A stretch of 64,000 nucleotides of DNA from PALSA-693 sp963834725 (lineage in GTDB: Bacteria; Actinomycetota; Acidimicrobiia; Acidimicrobiales; Palsa-688), in assembly GCA_963834725.1 (NCBI GenBank), contig CAWICN010000001.1:5208001-5272000 (forward strand). The letters run 5' to 3'. A program made the translations under genes and the position numbers. Shown one piece after another: positions 31,706 to 40,632 of the stretch. The notes under the pieces are model-generated. The model was given only the letters and a program-made list of their open reading frames with translations, did no database searches and was not told the DNA's origin. The stretch's first letter is position 1. Every line of letters starts with the position of its first letter.

Positions 31706-33019
31706 TCAGCGGTGGGCCGAGTCGACTTCCAGCAGGGCGTCGGTCAGGGCGGCCGCGGCGGTCTCGATCTCGGCTGCGGTGACCGACAGCGGTGGGGCGA
31801 TGCGCAGCACATTGCCGTGCACACCGCCCTTGCCTACGAGCAGGCCCCGGGCTCGGCAGCCCTCCAGGGCAGCCGTCGCAGCGGCCGGGTCGGGGATGCG
31901 GCCTCCAGCCTGGACCAGTTCGACGGCGATCATGAGGCCCTTTCCGCGCACCTCCCCGACACTCTGGAGTTTCTCGGCCAGCGGGGCGAGGTAGTCCATG
32001 AGCTGGGCGCCCCGTGTCCGGGCGTTCGCCTGCAAGTCGTGGGACAGCAGATACTCGAGGTTGGCGAGCGCTCCGGCGGTGGCGAGCGGGTTGCCTCCGA
32101 ACGTCGAGATGGAGTTGGCGTGTACGGCGTCGACCAGGTCGGGCCGCCCCGCGATGCCGCCGATGGCCAGGCCGTTACCCAACCCCTTGGCGAAGGTCAG
32201 TACGTCCGGAGTGACGTCGTGGGCCTGGTAGCCCCAAAAGTGATCCCCGGTGCGACCCCAGCCCGTCTGCACCTCGTCGGACACGAAGAGGATGCCGTGC
32301 TCGTCGAGCACGGCGCCCAGGGCCGCGAAAAGGCCGTCGGGGGGAACGACGAATCCGGCGACCCCCTGGATGGGTTCCGCGATCAGGCAGGCGACGTCGC
32401 CGGCGGTGGCGGTGTGGATGACGTCGCGCAGATCGGCGGCGCAGGCCGCGATGTACTCGTCGTCGGGCAGCCGACTCCAGGGACTGCGGTAGCGGTAGCC
32501 GCCGTGGACGTAGCTGACGTTGACCGGCGTGAGGCTCGAGGTCGACCAGCTGGATAGCCCGGTGACGCCCATGCTGCCAAACGATCGCCCGTGATAGCTG
32601 TTTCGCAGGGCCAGGATCTGGTTGGATCGCCGTGCCGTGCAACAGAGCTGGAGGGCCGTGTCGTTGGCCTCGCTGCCCGAGTTGACGAAAAACACTTTGG
32701 CGTCGGGGATGCCTGACAGGGCCGAGATCCGTTCGGCCAGCTCGACCATGGGGCGTACCAGATACAGGGTGGACGTGTGCAGCATGCGGCCGGCCTGGGT
32801 CCGGATGGCGTCGACCACTTCCGGCACGGCATGGCCGGTCATGGTGGTGAGGATGCCGCCGAAGAAGTCCAGATAGGTGCGGCCCTCTCCATCCGTGACG
32901 TGCCGCCCGGAGCCGGAAACCAGCTCGATGGGTTGGTCGTAAAAGAGGGTGAGCCAGTCGGGCAGGACCCGGCGATGGCGGGCGAGCAGTTCGGCGTGGG
33001 GCGAGTCGTGACCGGCCAT
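31706..33019 (-). CDS. Class III aminotransferase (AGXT2/GABA-type)
   Basis: 437 residues. PLP features: FVNSGSEANDTALQLCC, NSYHGRSFGSMGVTG, LFVSDEVQTGWGRTGDHFW and the Schiff-base Lys in LTFAKGLGNGLAIGG. Overall closest by eye to alanine-glyoxylate aminotransferase 2-like proteins, though GABA or other omega-amino acids are plausible because the upstream gene is glutamate decarboxylase; starts overlap its stop (TGATG). Confidence 0.87.
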   Translation of the reverse strand: MAGHDSPHAELLARHRRVLPDWLTLFYDQPIELVSGSGRHVTDGEGRTYLDFFGGILTTMTGHAVPEVVDAIRTQAGRMLHTSTLYLVRPMVELAERISALSGIPDAKVFFVNSGSEANDTALQLCCTARRSNQILALRNSYHGRSFGSMGVTGLSSWSTSSLTPVNVSYVHGGYRYRSPWSRLPDDEYIAACAADLRDVIHTATAGDVACLIAEPIQGVAGFVVPPDGLFAALGAVLDEHGILFVSDEVQTGWGRTGDHFWGYQAHDVTPDVLTFAKGLGNGLAIGGIAGRPDLVDAVHANSISTFGGNPLATAGALANLEYLLSHDLQANARTRGAQLMDYLAPLAEKLQSVGEVRGKGLMIAVELVQAGGRIPDPAAATAALEGCRARGLLVGKGGVHGNVLRIAPPLSVTAAEIETAAAALTDALLEVDSAHR

Positions 33020-34557
33020 CAATGGGCGAAGACGTGCTTCGACCCCGCGGCGGCAGCGGGGAGGGGCTGGTCGAGCGACTCCAGCGCGGCGGTTCGGTTG
33101 CGAATATCGGCCAGCAGCAGGTCGGCCATGTCGTAGGTCATGCCGGCTCTCACGACGAACCGCAACACGGCCAGGTCCTCCCGGTTGGGCGGGAACGTGT
33201 ACGCGGGCACCAGCCAGCCTCGCTCGCGAAGACGGTCGGAGACGTCGAACACGGTGTAGTTGGTCACCTCCGGGCCGAGCTCGACCGCGAACACCGGGAG
33301 GTCGCTGCCGTCGCTGACCAGGCGGTACTGCGGCATCTGGGCGATTCCGGCCGCAAGGTAGTGGGCGATGTCCGACGACCGCTGCTGCACCCGGCGATAA
33401 CCTTCGAAGCCCAGGCTGGTGAACATGAAGTACTGGGCGATGACCTCGCTGCCGGGGCGGGAGAAGTTGAGCGTGAACGTGGGCATGTGGCCGCCGAGGT
33501 AGTTGACGTCGAAGATCAACTCACGCGGCAGGGCGTCCTCGTCTCGCCACACCACCCAGCCAACCCCCGGGTACACCAGTCCGTATTTGTGCCCCGACGC
33601 GTTGATCGACTGGACGCGACCGACACGAAAGTCCCACTCGAGGTCGGGCTGGAGAAAGGGGGCGACGAAGCCGCCCGACGCGGCGTCGACATGGATCGGT
33701 ATGTCCAGTCCGCTGTCCTCCTGCAGCCGATCGAGTAGAGCCGCTATCTCCTTGACCGGCTCGAAGCTGCCGTCGAAGGTGGACCCGAGGACGGCCGCCA
33801 CGCCGATGGTGTTCTCGTCGCAGTAGTTGATGGCCTGGTCACCCGTCAGATGGAGCCGATCGCCCTCAACCGGGACCAATCGTGCCTCCACGTCGAAATA
33901 GCGGCAGAACTTCTCCCAGCAGACCTGGACGTTGGCGCCGGTAACCAGGTTGGGACGGTCGGTGGGTTTCCCCGCGGCTTGCCGGCGCGCTCGCCACCGC
34001 CACTTGAGCGCCAGGGCCGCCAGCATCACCGCCTCGCTCGACCCCGTGGTCGAGCAGCCGGTGGCCGCCTCGGCGTGCGGCGAGTTCCAGAGGTTGGCAA
34101 TCATGCTGACGCAGCGGGCCTCGATCTCCGCGGTCTGTGGGTACTCGTCCTTGTCGATCATGTTTTTGTCGGCCGTCTCAGCCATAAGGCGAGCCGCCAT
34201 CGGTGGCATCGAGGTGGTGACGAAGGTGGCCAGATTGAGGCGGGCGCTCCCATCGAGCAACAGGTCGCTCGAGATCAGTTCGTAGGCGTCGTCGGGACCG
34301 ATGCCCTTCATCGGGAGAAAGTGGGATGGCAGATGGACCTGGTCGACGATCGGATATCCGGTGGGGGCTGGGGAGTCAATGGTGGCACCGGCGATGGCGG
34401 CCCGCCGCCGGATCTCTTCCGGCAGAGCGGCCAGCACCTCTGGTGGCATACCGGCGAGCACCCCCGGCGGGAGGTTGGCGAGCGCTTCTGGCGGGACCAG
34501 GCCGGCGTTGACACGGGCCGCGAGGTCCTGGGTGCTCGACTTGCGGACGAGGGCCAT
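33019..34557 (-). CDS. gadB: Glutamate decarboxylase
   Basis: 512-residue PLP enzyme making GABA from glutamate. Conserved runs include LDGSARLNLATFVTTSMPP, MIDKDEYPQTAEIEARCVSM, GCSTTGSSEAVML, HVDAASGGFVAPFL and the PLP Lys in SINASGHKYGLVYPG. The first 50 residues are extra, with LPPGVLAGMPPEVLAALPEE-type repeats not seen in typical GadB. With the downstream aminotransferase it could form a GABA route. Confidence 0.92.
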   Translation of the reverse strand: MALVRKSSTQDLAARVNAGLVPPEALANLPPGVLAGMPPEVLAALPEEIRRRAAIAGATIDSPAPTGYPIVDQVHLPSHFLPMKGIGPDDAYELISSDLLLDGSARLNLATFVTTSMPPMAARLMAETADKNMIDKDEYPQTAEIEARCVSMIANLWNSPHAEAATGCSTTGSSEAVMLAALALKWRWRARRQAAGKPTDRPNLVTGANVQVCWEKFCRYFDVEARLVPVEGDRLHLTGDQAINYCDENTIGVAAVLGSTFDGSFEPVKEIAALLDRLQEDSGLDIPIHVDAASGGFVAPFLQPDLEWDFRVGRVQSINASGHKYGLVYPGVGWVVWRDEDALPRELIFDVNYLGGHMPTFTLNFSRPGSEVIAQYFMFTSLGFEGYRRVQQRSSDIAHYLAAGIAQMPQYRLVSDGSDLPVFAVELGPEVTNYTVFDVSDRLRERGWLVPAYTFPPNREDLAVLRFVVRAGMTYDMADLLLADIRNRTAALESLDQPLPAAAAGSKHVFAH

Positions 34558-34659
34558 CTCCGCATCCTCTCATGGTGAACGGGCTGGCAGGGTGAACGGG
34601 CTCTACTGGCGATCCTATGAGGGTCGCGATCGTCGCTACTCGCACTTCGAGGCGGCGCC

Positions 34660-35772
34660 TCAGCTCAGATCCAGACCGCGCGGCAGACGATCGGACGGCC
34701 ATTCCAGGAGGCCAACCGCCTGGGCGCAGGCGAATCGGTCGGTCATGCCGTCCACGTATGCGACCGCGTCGTGCAACGGCTCGCCGGTACGGGCCGAGGC
34801 CGGCAGGGCGTCGGGGTGGGCGAGATAGTGCTCGACGAGGGCCCGGAGCACGTCGATGACGGCCGCAGCCTGGCGCCTGCTGTCCGGACGAAGGTAGATG
34901 CGCTCGTGATTGAAGCCCCGCAGGGTCGCAAGGGCATCCCCGGCCGGCTCCGAAAGCCCGACCAGGCCGGTCCTCGTGGTCGTTTCGACGATGTCGGTGA
35001 TGAGCGTCCGCAACTGCGCCGATCTGGTCGTCCCGCAGGGGCCGGTAACCTCGGCCGGCACGTCTGCGGCCTGCACCACCCCGGCGTGGATGGCGTCCTC
35101 GAGGTCGTGGGCGCAATAGGCAACCCGGTCGGCGAGTCCGACCACCTGGCCTTCTGGGGTGGAGGGGGAGGGGCGAGACCAGGAATGGTTACGAATGCCG
35201 TCGGCGGTTTCCGCGCAGAGGTTGAGGGGGGCCACGGTCACATCTGCGCCCCACACGGCGTGGTCGAAGCCGGGCACGAACAGGCCCAGTGCGTCCTCCG
35301 ATGCGTGACCGCCCGGGCCGTGACCACAATCGTGCCCGAGGGCGATGGCCTCTACCAGGGCCACGTTGAGCCGGCAGGCCCGGGCCACGGCTCCGGCCAC
35401 CTGCGCCACCTCGAGGGCGTGGGTCAGGCGGGTGCGCTGGTGGTCGGCAGGGAAAATGAACACCTGCGTCTTGCCGGCCAGGCGCCGGAATGCTGGCGAA
35501 TGCAGGATCCGGTCGCGGTCGCGCTCGAAGCACGTGCGCCAGGGGTCCGGTTCCTCGGGCGCGATACGGCGACCAGCGCCGGCAGCCCGGGTGGCGCCGA
35601 CCGCGAGGGCAGCGTCCTCGGCCGCCTCGCGGGCCTCGCGGTCCAGCACAGCGACCGGCCCGACCGGCCAGGCGTCGCCGCCGGCGTGGGCCTGGCGGAC
35701 GGCGCCATCGACGCGGTGGCCGGCCATGGTCGCGGCCCACTGCTCGGCCCGGCTGTCCCGAACGTCCTCCAT
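34660..35772 (-). CDS. dgt: dGTP triphosphohydrolase family protein
   Basis: 370-residue HD-domain enzyme hydrolysing dNTPs to nucleoside and triphosphate. Metal-binding residues: RLTHALEVAQVAGAVARA, the HD pair ALGHDCGHGPGGHASE, and VVGLADRVAYCAHDLEDAI. Substrate-pocket segment AFRRLAGKTQVF is typical. A deoxynucleotide-specificity assignment is by family only. Divergent from DUF3107. Confidence 0.9.
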   Translation of the reverse strand: MEDVRDSRAEQWAATMAGHRVDGAVRQAHAGGDAWPVGPVAVLDREAREAAEDAALAVGATRAAGAGRRIAPEEPDPWRTCFERDRDRILHSPAFRRLAGKTQVFIFPADHQRTRLTHALEVAQVAGAVARACRLNVALVEAIALGHDCGHGPGGHASEDALGLFVPGFDHAVWGADVTVAPLNLCAETADGIRNHSWSRPSPSTPEGQVVGLADRVAYCAHDLEDAIHAGVVQAADVPAEVTGPCGTTRSAQLRTLITDIVETTTRTGLVGLSEPAGDALATLRGFNHERIYLRPDSRRQAAAVIDVLRALVEHYLAHPDALPASARTGEPLHDAVAYVDGMTDRFACAQAVGLLEWPSDRLPRGLDLS

Positions 35773-35799
35773 CGTTCGGAACGCTACCGCGACCCCGTG

Positions 35800-35985
35800 A
35801 CGGATCCAGGACCGCCTGGGCGGCTGCCAGGACCGCCTCGGCGGCTGCCAGGACCGCCTCGGCGGCTGCCTCGGCGGCTGATTGAGCGGATCCGGCGCCT
35901 AGCATGGCCCTGGTTCCTCGCCGCCTACCTGGTCCTCGCCGTCCGCCGGGTCCTCGCCGTCCGCCTAGTTCTCGCCACGGGAAGG
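35800..35985. repeat. Two tandem repeat families between dgt and DUF3107
   Basis: Three 21-bp units (CCAGGACCGCCTCGGCGGCTG) are followed by three units of about 18-21 bp around GGTCCTCGCCGTCCGCC. They fill the 224-bp gap between divergent starts, where both promoters must lie. Confidence 0.8.
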
Positions 35986-35996
35986 AGAAGCAAGTC

Positions 35997-36236
35997 GTGG
36001 ACATCCGAATCGGTATCATCCACACCCCCAAGGAGATCGAGGTCGAGCTGGCCGATGGGGCCAACGCGGACGGCCTGGCCGCGCAGATCGATCAGGCCCT
36101 CGCCGACGGGGGCGTCCTCTGGTTGACGGACCGCCGGGGCCGGCGGGTGGGGATACCCTCCGACCGCGTGGCGTACGTCGAGCTCAACACCGGCAGCGAG
36201 GACCGCCGGGTCGGCTTCGGCTCCGCGGTGCGCTGA
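35997..36236 (+). CDS. DUF3107 family protein
   Basis: 79 residues, small alpha/beta protein of an actinobacterial family of unknown function: VDIRIGIIHTPKEIEVELAD and VLWLTDRRGRRVGIPSDRVA are its hallmark. GTG at 35997 is chosen because GAAGGAGAAG lies just upstream; a longer frame enters repeat DNA. Followed 30 bp later by two ArsA-like ATPases. Confidence 0.82.
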   Translation: MDIRIGIIHTPKEIEVELADGANADGLAAQIDQALADGGVLWLTDRRGRRVGIPSDRVAYVELNTGSEDRRVGFGSAVR

Positions 36237-36266
36237 TGCCCCGGCGCTCATCGGCGAGGCGGGCGT

Positions 36267-37214
36267 TTGGTCGACCTGCTTGAACGCAAGCTGATCTTCG
36301 TTACGGGCAAAGGCGGCACCGGCAAGACCAGCGTCGCCGCCGCCCTGGCCTGGCTGGCCGCCCGCCGCAGCTTGCGGGCGCTGGTCTGCGAGGTGGACGC
36401 CAAAGGCGACCTGGCCGACTTCTTCGAGACAGCTCCGATCCGCTTCGAGGAGCGTGAGATCGCCCCCCGCCTGTGGGCCATGTCGATGGACACGGAAGCA
36501 TCGCTCAAGCAATACCTGTCGCTGCAGCTCCGGCTTCCCCTGGTGGCACGGATCGGGCCGCTGGCCAAGATGTTCGATTTCGTGGCTACCGCCGCCCCGG
36601 GAGTCAAGGAGATCGTCACGGTGGGCAAGCTGTGCTGGGAGGTCAAGGAGCACCACTACGACGTCGTCATCGTCGACTCCGCCGCCAGCGGCCATATCGT
36701 CGGCCAGCTGGCTGCTCCACAGGCCATCAACCAGCTGGTCCAGGTGGGATTGGTTCGCCAGCAGACGGGGTGGATGCTCGAGATCCTCGACGATCCGGCC
36801 ATGACCGGACTGGTCGTGACGGCCACGCCTGCCGAGATGCCGGTGAGCGAGACTCTCGACCTCATCGACCGGCTGCGGGCCGAGACCAATGTCGACTTGG
36901 CTGCCGTGGTCGTCAACCGCGTCCTGCCCGAACTGTTCGGGCGGGACGAGGAACAGGTATTCGCCCGTCTGGCCACGACCCCCGCCGAAGCTCGCCTGGC
37001 CGCGGCCGTCGGCGGTCCAACCGGGTGCATCATGGAGGCGGCTCGCCTCACCGTCTCGATGCGCCGCTCGCGTACCGAATATCTCGACGCCCTTCGCTCG
37101 ACCGTCGACGCCCCCGTCCCGCTGCTGTATCTGCCGTACCTCTTCTATCGGAGTCACGGGCTGCGGGCCACTCGTCAGCTGGCCGGGGCCCTTGGCGGGG
37201 AGTTGGGCTACTGA
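36267..37214 (+). CDS. ArsA/GET3-like ATPase, first of pair
   Basis: 315 residues. Deviant Walker A FVTGKGGTGKTSVAAAL at the N-terminus, switch region EVDAKGDLADFF, and DVVIVDSAASGHIVGQL. Like the paired anion-transporting-ATPase homologues of mycobacteria (the Rv3679/Rv3680 type), it probably forms a heterodimer with the next gene product. TTG start. Stop overlaps the next ATG (TGATG). No metal-binding Cys triad typical of arsenite pumps is visible. Confidence 0.85.
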   Translation: MVDLLERKLIFVTGKGGTGKTSVAAALAWLAARRSLRALVCEVDAKGDLADFFETAPIRFEEREIAPRLWAMSMDTEASLKQYLSLQLRLPLVARIGPLAKMFDFVATAAPGVKEIVTVGKLCWEVKEHHYDVVIVDSAASGHIVGQLAAPQAINQLVQVGLVRQQTGWMLEILDDPAMTGLVVTATPAEMPVSETLDLIDRLRAETNVDLAAVVVNRVLPELFGRDEEQVFARLATTPAEARLAAAVGGPTGCIMEAARLTVSMRRSRTEYLDALRSTVDAPVPLLYLPYLFYRSHGLRATRQLAGALGGELGY

Positions 37215-38410
37215 TGGCCGCGGCAGGCGCACGAAACGCCGGCTGGGCGGTTCGACCCGAGACCATAGAGGCGCTCTTTGCTGCCAAAGAGATCGTGATC
37301 GTGTGCGGGTCCGGCGGCGTCGGCAAGACCACGACCGCGGCCGCCTCGGCGGCGATGGCGGCCACTCGGCTCGGGGGCCGGGTCATGGTCGTCACGGTCG
37401 ATCCTGCTCGCCGGCTGGCCGCGGCCCTGGGCCTCGACGGGTTCGGCAATGTCGAGAAGCAGGTAGTCTCGGATGCGTTCAAGTCCAGCGGGGTCCGTCC
37501 CCGCGGCGAGCTGTGGGTTGCCATGCTCGACACCAAGCAGAGCTGGGACGACCTGGTGCGCCGTCACGCCCCGGACCGGGCCACGGCGGCCCGTATCCTG
37601 ACGAACCCCCTCTATCAGAACATCTCCGGCCGGTTCGTCCAGAGCCACGACTACATCGCCATGGAGCGGCTCTACGAGATCCATTCTGAGGGCAGCTTCG
37701 ACCTCATCGTCGTGGACACTCCTCCGACCCGCAACGCCATCGACTTCATCGAAGCGCCGGCGCGCATGGCGGAGTTTTTTTCCTCACGCCTCCTGCGGAT
37801 GCTCATCGCGCCATACCGGAGCCGGATGCTCAACATGGCATCACGGCCCTTCTACCAGATCGCCGACCGCGTGCTCGGCTCCCAGTTTCTCGAAGACATC
37901 GCCGAGTTCTTCATCCTCTTCCAGACCATGTATCCGGGGTTCGTCGACAGGTCCCGGGCGGTGGAGCGCCTGCTCCGCGACCGGCGCACCACGTTTGTGG
38001 TGGTGAGCACGCTGGAGGCAGCGCCGGTGCGAGAAGCGGAGTTCTTCCTTCAGGTGCTCGCCGCCAAGAAGTTCCACGTCGGGGCGCTGGTCCTCAACCG
38101 GGTCCTGCCCGACTACCTCCTCGACGACGCCGCCGAAGCTCGGGCCGCCCGCATACATGACGACGCGAGCGAGCTGGCCCGGCTGGACGGCTTGACCGCC
38201 CTGCTCGAGACGGACGAGGCCCAGCTGTCTCGCGTGCTGGCGGAGATCGGGGAGAACTTCAGGAATTTTGCGGTCGTGGCTCGTCGGGAGGCCGCGGCCC
38301 GGCACCAGCTCGAGGTCCGATGCGACGTGGTCGCGACCGTCCCCGAATTCGACGCCGATATTCACGATCTGCCCGGGCTGCTCCAGCTGGGCGAGCGGAT
38401 GTGGGCGTAA
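37214..38410 (+). CDS. ArsA/GET3-like ATPase, second of pair
   Basis: 398 residues. P-loop IVIVCGSGGVGKTTTAAASA, VTVDPARRLAAALGL switch region, LIVVDTPPTRNAIDF. Longer than its partner by a helical middle region (FSSRLLRMLIAPYRSRMLN). Expected to work as the dimer partner of the preceding ATPase. Its frame is open far upstream, but ATG at 37214 overlapping the first gene's stop is the natural start. Confidence 0.88.
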   Translation: MAAAGARNAGWAVRPETIEALFAAKEIVIVCGSGGVGKTTTAAASAAMAATRLGGRVMVVTVDPARRLAAALGLDGFGNVEKQVVSDAFKSSGVRPRGELWVAMLDTKQSWDDLVRRHAPDRATAARILTNPLYQNISGRFVQSHDYIAMERLYEIHSEGSFDLIVVDTPPTRNAIDFIEAPARMAEFFSSRLLRMLIAPYRSRMLNMASRPFYQIADRVLGSQFLEDIAEFFILFQTMYPGFVDRSRAVERLLRDRRTTFVVVSTLEAAPVREAEFFLQVLAAKKFHVGALVLNRVLPDYLLDDAAEARAARIHDDASELARLDGLTALLETDEAQLSRVLAEIGENFRNFAVVARREAAARHQLEVRCDVVATVPEFDADIHDLPGLLQLGERMWA

Positions 38411-38438
38411 GGCGTAAGGGGGGAGAGGACAGGCTGCG

Positions 38439-40019
38439 GTGGACACGCTGACCGAACTGGTACAGGAGTACACGGACCTCGACGATCCGATCGTCGAGCA
38501 TCTGCGGCGTCTGGTGGCGGCCTGGGGCGTGCTCTCCGATCTGTGCTTCGCGGATCTGCTGCTCTTTGCACCCGCCCGCGGACGCGTCGATCTGTTCGTG
38601 GCCCTCGGCCAGATGCGGCCCACGACCAGTCAGACCCTGCACCCCGACGACCTGGTCGGTCAGGTCTCCGGCGTCCACGACCGACCGCTCCTGGCCAGAG
38701 CCTGGCAGCTCGGCAGCGTGGTGGAAGGTGAGGTCGCCATACCCAGACGCGGCGAACACGCCCGGCTGATATGCATCCCGGTGCGCTGGCAGGGCCGGCT
38801 CGTGGCCCTGCTGACCCGTGAGTCGGCCCTGGTTATCGGCCGGCGTTCCGGCCAGCTCGAACGGGTGTATGTCGAGGTCTTTGATCGGCTGGCCCGCATG
38901 ATCGTCCAGGGCGCCTTCCCGTATCCCGTGGACGAGATCGTCACGGCCGAGACGCCCCGCGTCGGTGACGGGGTCCTCGTGCTCGACTCCAGCGGCCGTG
39001 TGGATTACGCCTCTCCGAATGGCATCAGCGCCCTCCACCGTTTGGGGGTCAAGTCCGGCATCGAAGGGACTCGTCTCGACGAGGTCGGACTGGACCAGTC
39101 GGCGGTACTGCTCGCCTACGAGTGCCGCCTACCGGTCACGAAGGAGCTCGGCGACGGCAGCGAGACCACGGTGGTTCTGCGGTGCATGCCGCTGCTCGAC
39201 AGCGGCCTGGTGACAGGGGCGCTCGTGCTCATGCACGATGTGAGCGAGCTGCGGCGAAGAGACCGTCTGCTGCTGTCCAAGGACGCGGCCATCCGCGAGG
39301 TGCACCACCGGGTCAAGAACAACCTGCAGACGATCTCGTCACTCCTTCGCTTGCAGTCCCGCCGAATGGCCACGGGCGAGCCGCGATCGGCCCTCGAGGA
39401 AGCTGAGCGGCGGGTCCGCAGCATCGCCATCGTGCACGAGATCCTCTCGCGCGACACGACCGACGAGGTGGACTTCAACGACATCCTCCCGTCGCTGGCC
39501 CGCATGGCCGAGGATCTCGGCCGGGTCGACCGTCCGGTCCGGGTCACCTACACCGGTGAGGCCGGTGGCCTGCATGCGTCGGTGGCCACCCCGCTCGCGG
39601 TGGTGATCACCGAGCTGCTTCAGAACGCCGCGGGACACGGTTGGCCGGAACACGCCGCCCCGCCGGAGGCGCACGGAGCCGGGTCCGCCGCGGTGGAGGG
39701 TGCTGGTCGGTTCGAGAGCAGCTCGCCGTCCCAGGCCGGAGCGGACGACGGGACCCGGTTGGGGAGCGGCCGGCCCCTTGAGGTAGATGTCGAGCTGCGC
39801 CGGGCCGGCGGCGAACTGCGCGTTACCGTGCGCGACAACGGGGTGGGCCTGCCGCCGGGGTTCTCGATCGATAGCACGTCAGGGCTCGGGCTGTCCATCG
39901 TGCGGGGGCTGGTGCGCACGCAACTCGGCGGCGTGATCAGCATGCACGACAACGGCGGAACCGTCGTCGAGGTGGTGATCCCTGTCGATCACCCGAGCGA
40001 GGATCTCGAGAACCTCTGA
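38439..40019 (+). CDS. pdtaS: PdtaS-like sensor histidine kinase
   Basis: 526 residues: N-terminal GAF domain (about 1-150), PAS domain (about 180-280, GDGVLVLDSSGRVDYASPNG), HisKA_2 box EVHHRVKNNLQTISSLLRLQ with the phospho-His near residue 291, and HATPase with ITELLQNAAGHGW, RDNGVGLPPG and GLGLSIVRGLV. No transmembrane helix, so cytosolic as in mycobacterial PdtaS. A Ser/Gly-rich insert of about 35 residues splits the ATPase N-box region. The partner PdtaR is not in the window. GTG start. Confidence 0.88.
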   Translation: MDTLTELVQEYTDLDDPIVEHLRRLVAAWGVLSDLCFADLLLFAPARGRVDLFVALGQMRPTTSQTLHPDDLVGQVSGVHDRPLLARAWQLGSVVEGEVAIPRRGEHARLICIPVRWQGRLVALLTRESALVIGRRSGQLERVYVEVFDRLARMIVQGAFPYPVDEIVTAETPRVGDGVLVLDSSGRVDYASPNGISALHRLGVKSGIEGTRLDEVGLDQSAVLLAYECRLPVTKELGDGSETTVVLRCMPLLDSGLVTGALVLMHDVSELRRRDRLLLSKDAAIREVHHRVKNNLQTISSLLRLQSRRMATGEPRSALEEAERRVRSIAIVHEILSRDTTDEVDFNDILPSLARMAEDLGRVDRPVRVTYTGEAGGLHASVATPLAVVITELLQNAAGHGWPEHAAPPEAHGAGSAAVEGAGRFESSSPSQAGADDGTRLGSGRPLEVDVELRRAGGELRVTVRDNGVGLPPGFSIDSTSGLGLSIVRGLVRTQLGGVISMHDNGGTVVEVVIPVDHPSEDLENL

Positions 40020-40091
40020 CCTGCCGGGCCAGGCCGCCGCCGGCCCGGAAACGGCTGATGGCTCGCGAACTGCGAGCGGCCTGGACAGCGG

Positions 40092-40108
40092 ACCGTTAAG
40101 GGAACGGT
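40092..40108. terminator. Short hairpin between pdtaS and whiB
   Basis: ACCGTT-AAGGG-AACGGT, a perfect 6-bp stem in the gap between convergent genes. No T-run; low confidence. Confidence 0.3.
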
Positions 40109-40110
40109 GC

Positions 40111-40401
40111 TCAGCAAGCCTGCCGCTGGTGGGCCAGCCACGCCTTGCGCAGCTTGCGACGCTCGTCCTCCGAGGTGCCGCCCCAGATGCCTGACTCCTG
40201 ATTGGTGACCAGGGCGAACTCGAGACACGACCGCTGAGCCTCGCATTGCATGCACACCATCTTGGCGGCATCGATCTGCTCGATCGCCGGGCCGGTGCTG
40301 CCTACCGGGAAGAAGAGGTCGGGATCGGTGTCGCGACATGCGGCATGGTCTCGCCAGTCGTCGATGTCCCACTCGATGTTGCGACTCCAGGCGAGGGCCA
40401 C
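40111..40401 (-). CDS. WhiB-family Fe-S transcription factor (WhiB1-like)
   Basis: 96 residues. Four cluster Cys: HAACRDTDPDLFFP, then CMQCEAQRSC, and the SIGMA-contact turn ESGIWGGTSEDERRKLRK. The C-terminus is basic (KAWLAHQRQ) as in WhiB1. The neighbouring PdtaS kinase matches the whiB1/pdtaS arrangement of mycobacteria. ATG at 40401; a CRP-like site lies about 25 bp upstream. Confidence 0.92.
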   Translation of the reverse strand: MALAWSRNIEWDIDDWRDHAACRDTDPDLFFPVGSTGPAIEQIDAAKMVCMQCEAQRSCLEFALVTNQESGIWGGTSEDERRKLRKAWLAHQRQAC

Positions 40402-40425
40402 GCCACGCCACCTCTTTCAGGTGAT

Positions 40426-40441
40426 TGTGAAACCGTTCACG
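40426..40441 (-). promoter_or_regulatory. CRP-like site upstream of whiB
   Basis: TGTGA-N6-TCACG, nine of ten positions matching the CRP/FNR-family consensus TGTGA-N6-TCACA, with an inner perfect GTGAA/TTCAC dyad. In M. tuberculosis whiB1 is CRP-controlled, so the position is meaningful. The rest of 40402-40632 is relatively AT-rich near whiB and holds no recognised gene. Confidence 0.55.
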
Positions 40442-40632
40442 TACTACACGGTAAAACCAGGATTGGTGTTCACCGCAGCGTCATTCCAGGTTAAGACGCG
40501 GCTAAGGGCGAATGCAAGGCTTCGGTGCCCCAAATTTTGGGGAATCCCCTGGTCGGCGCGCGCGGCCGGTGTTCCGGCTCGCCGCCGCCGGCAGGGTGCG
40601 AGATGGCGCCCGGGTGGGACCACCCGTTGCCG

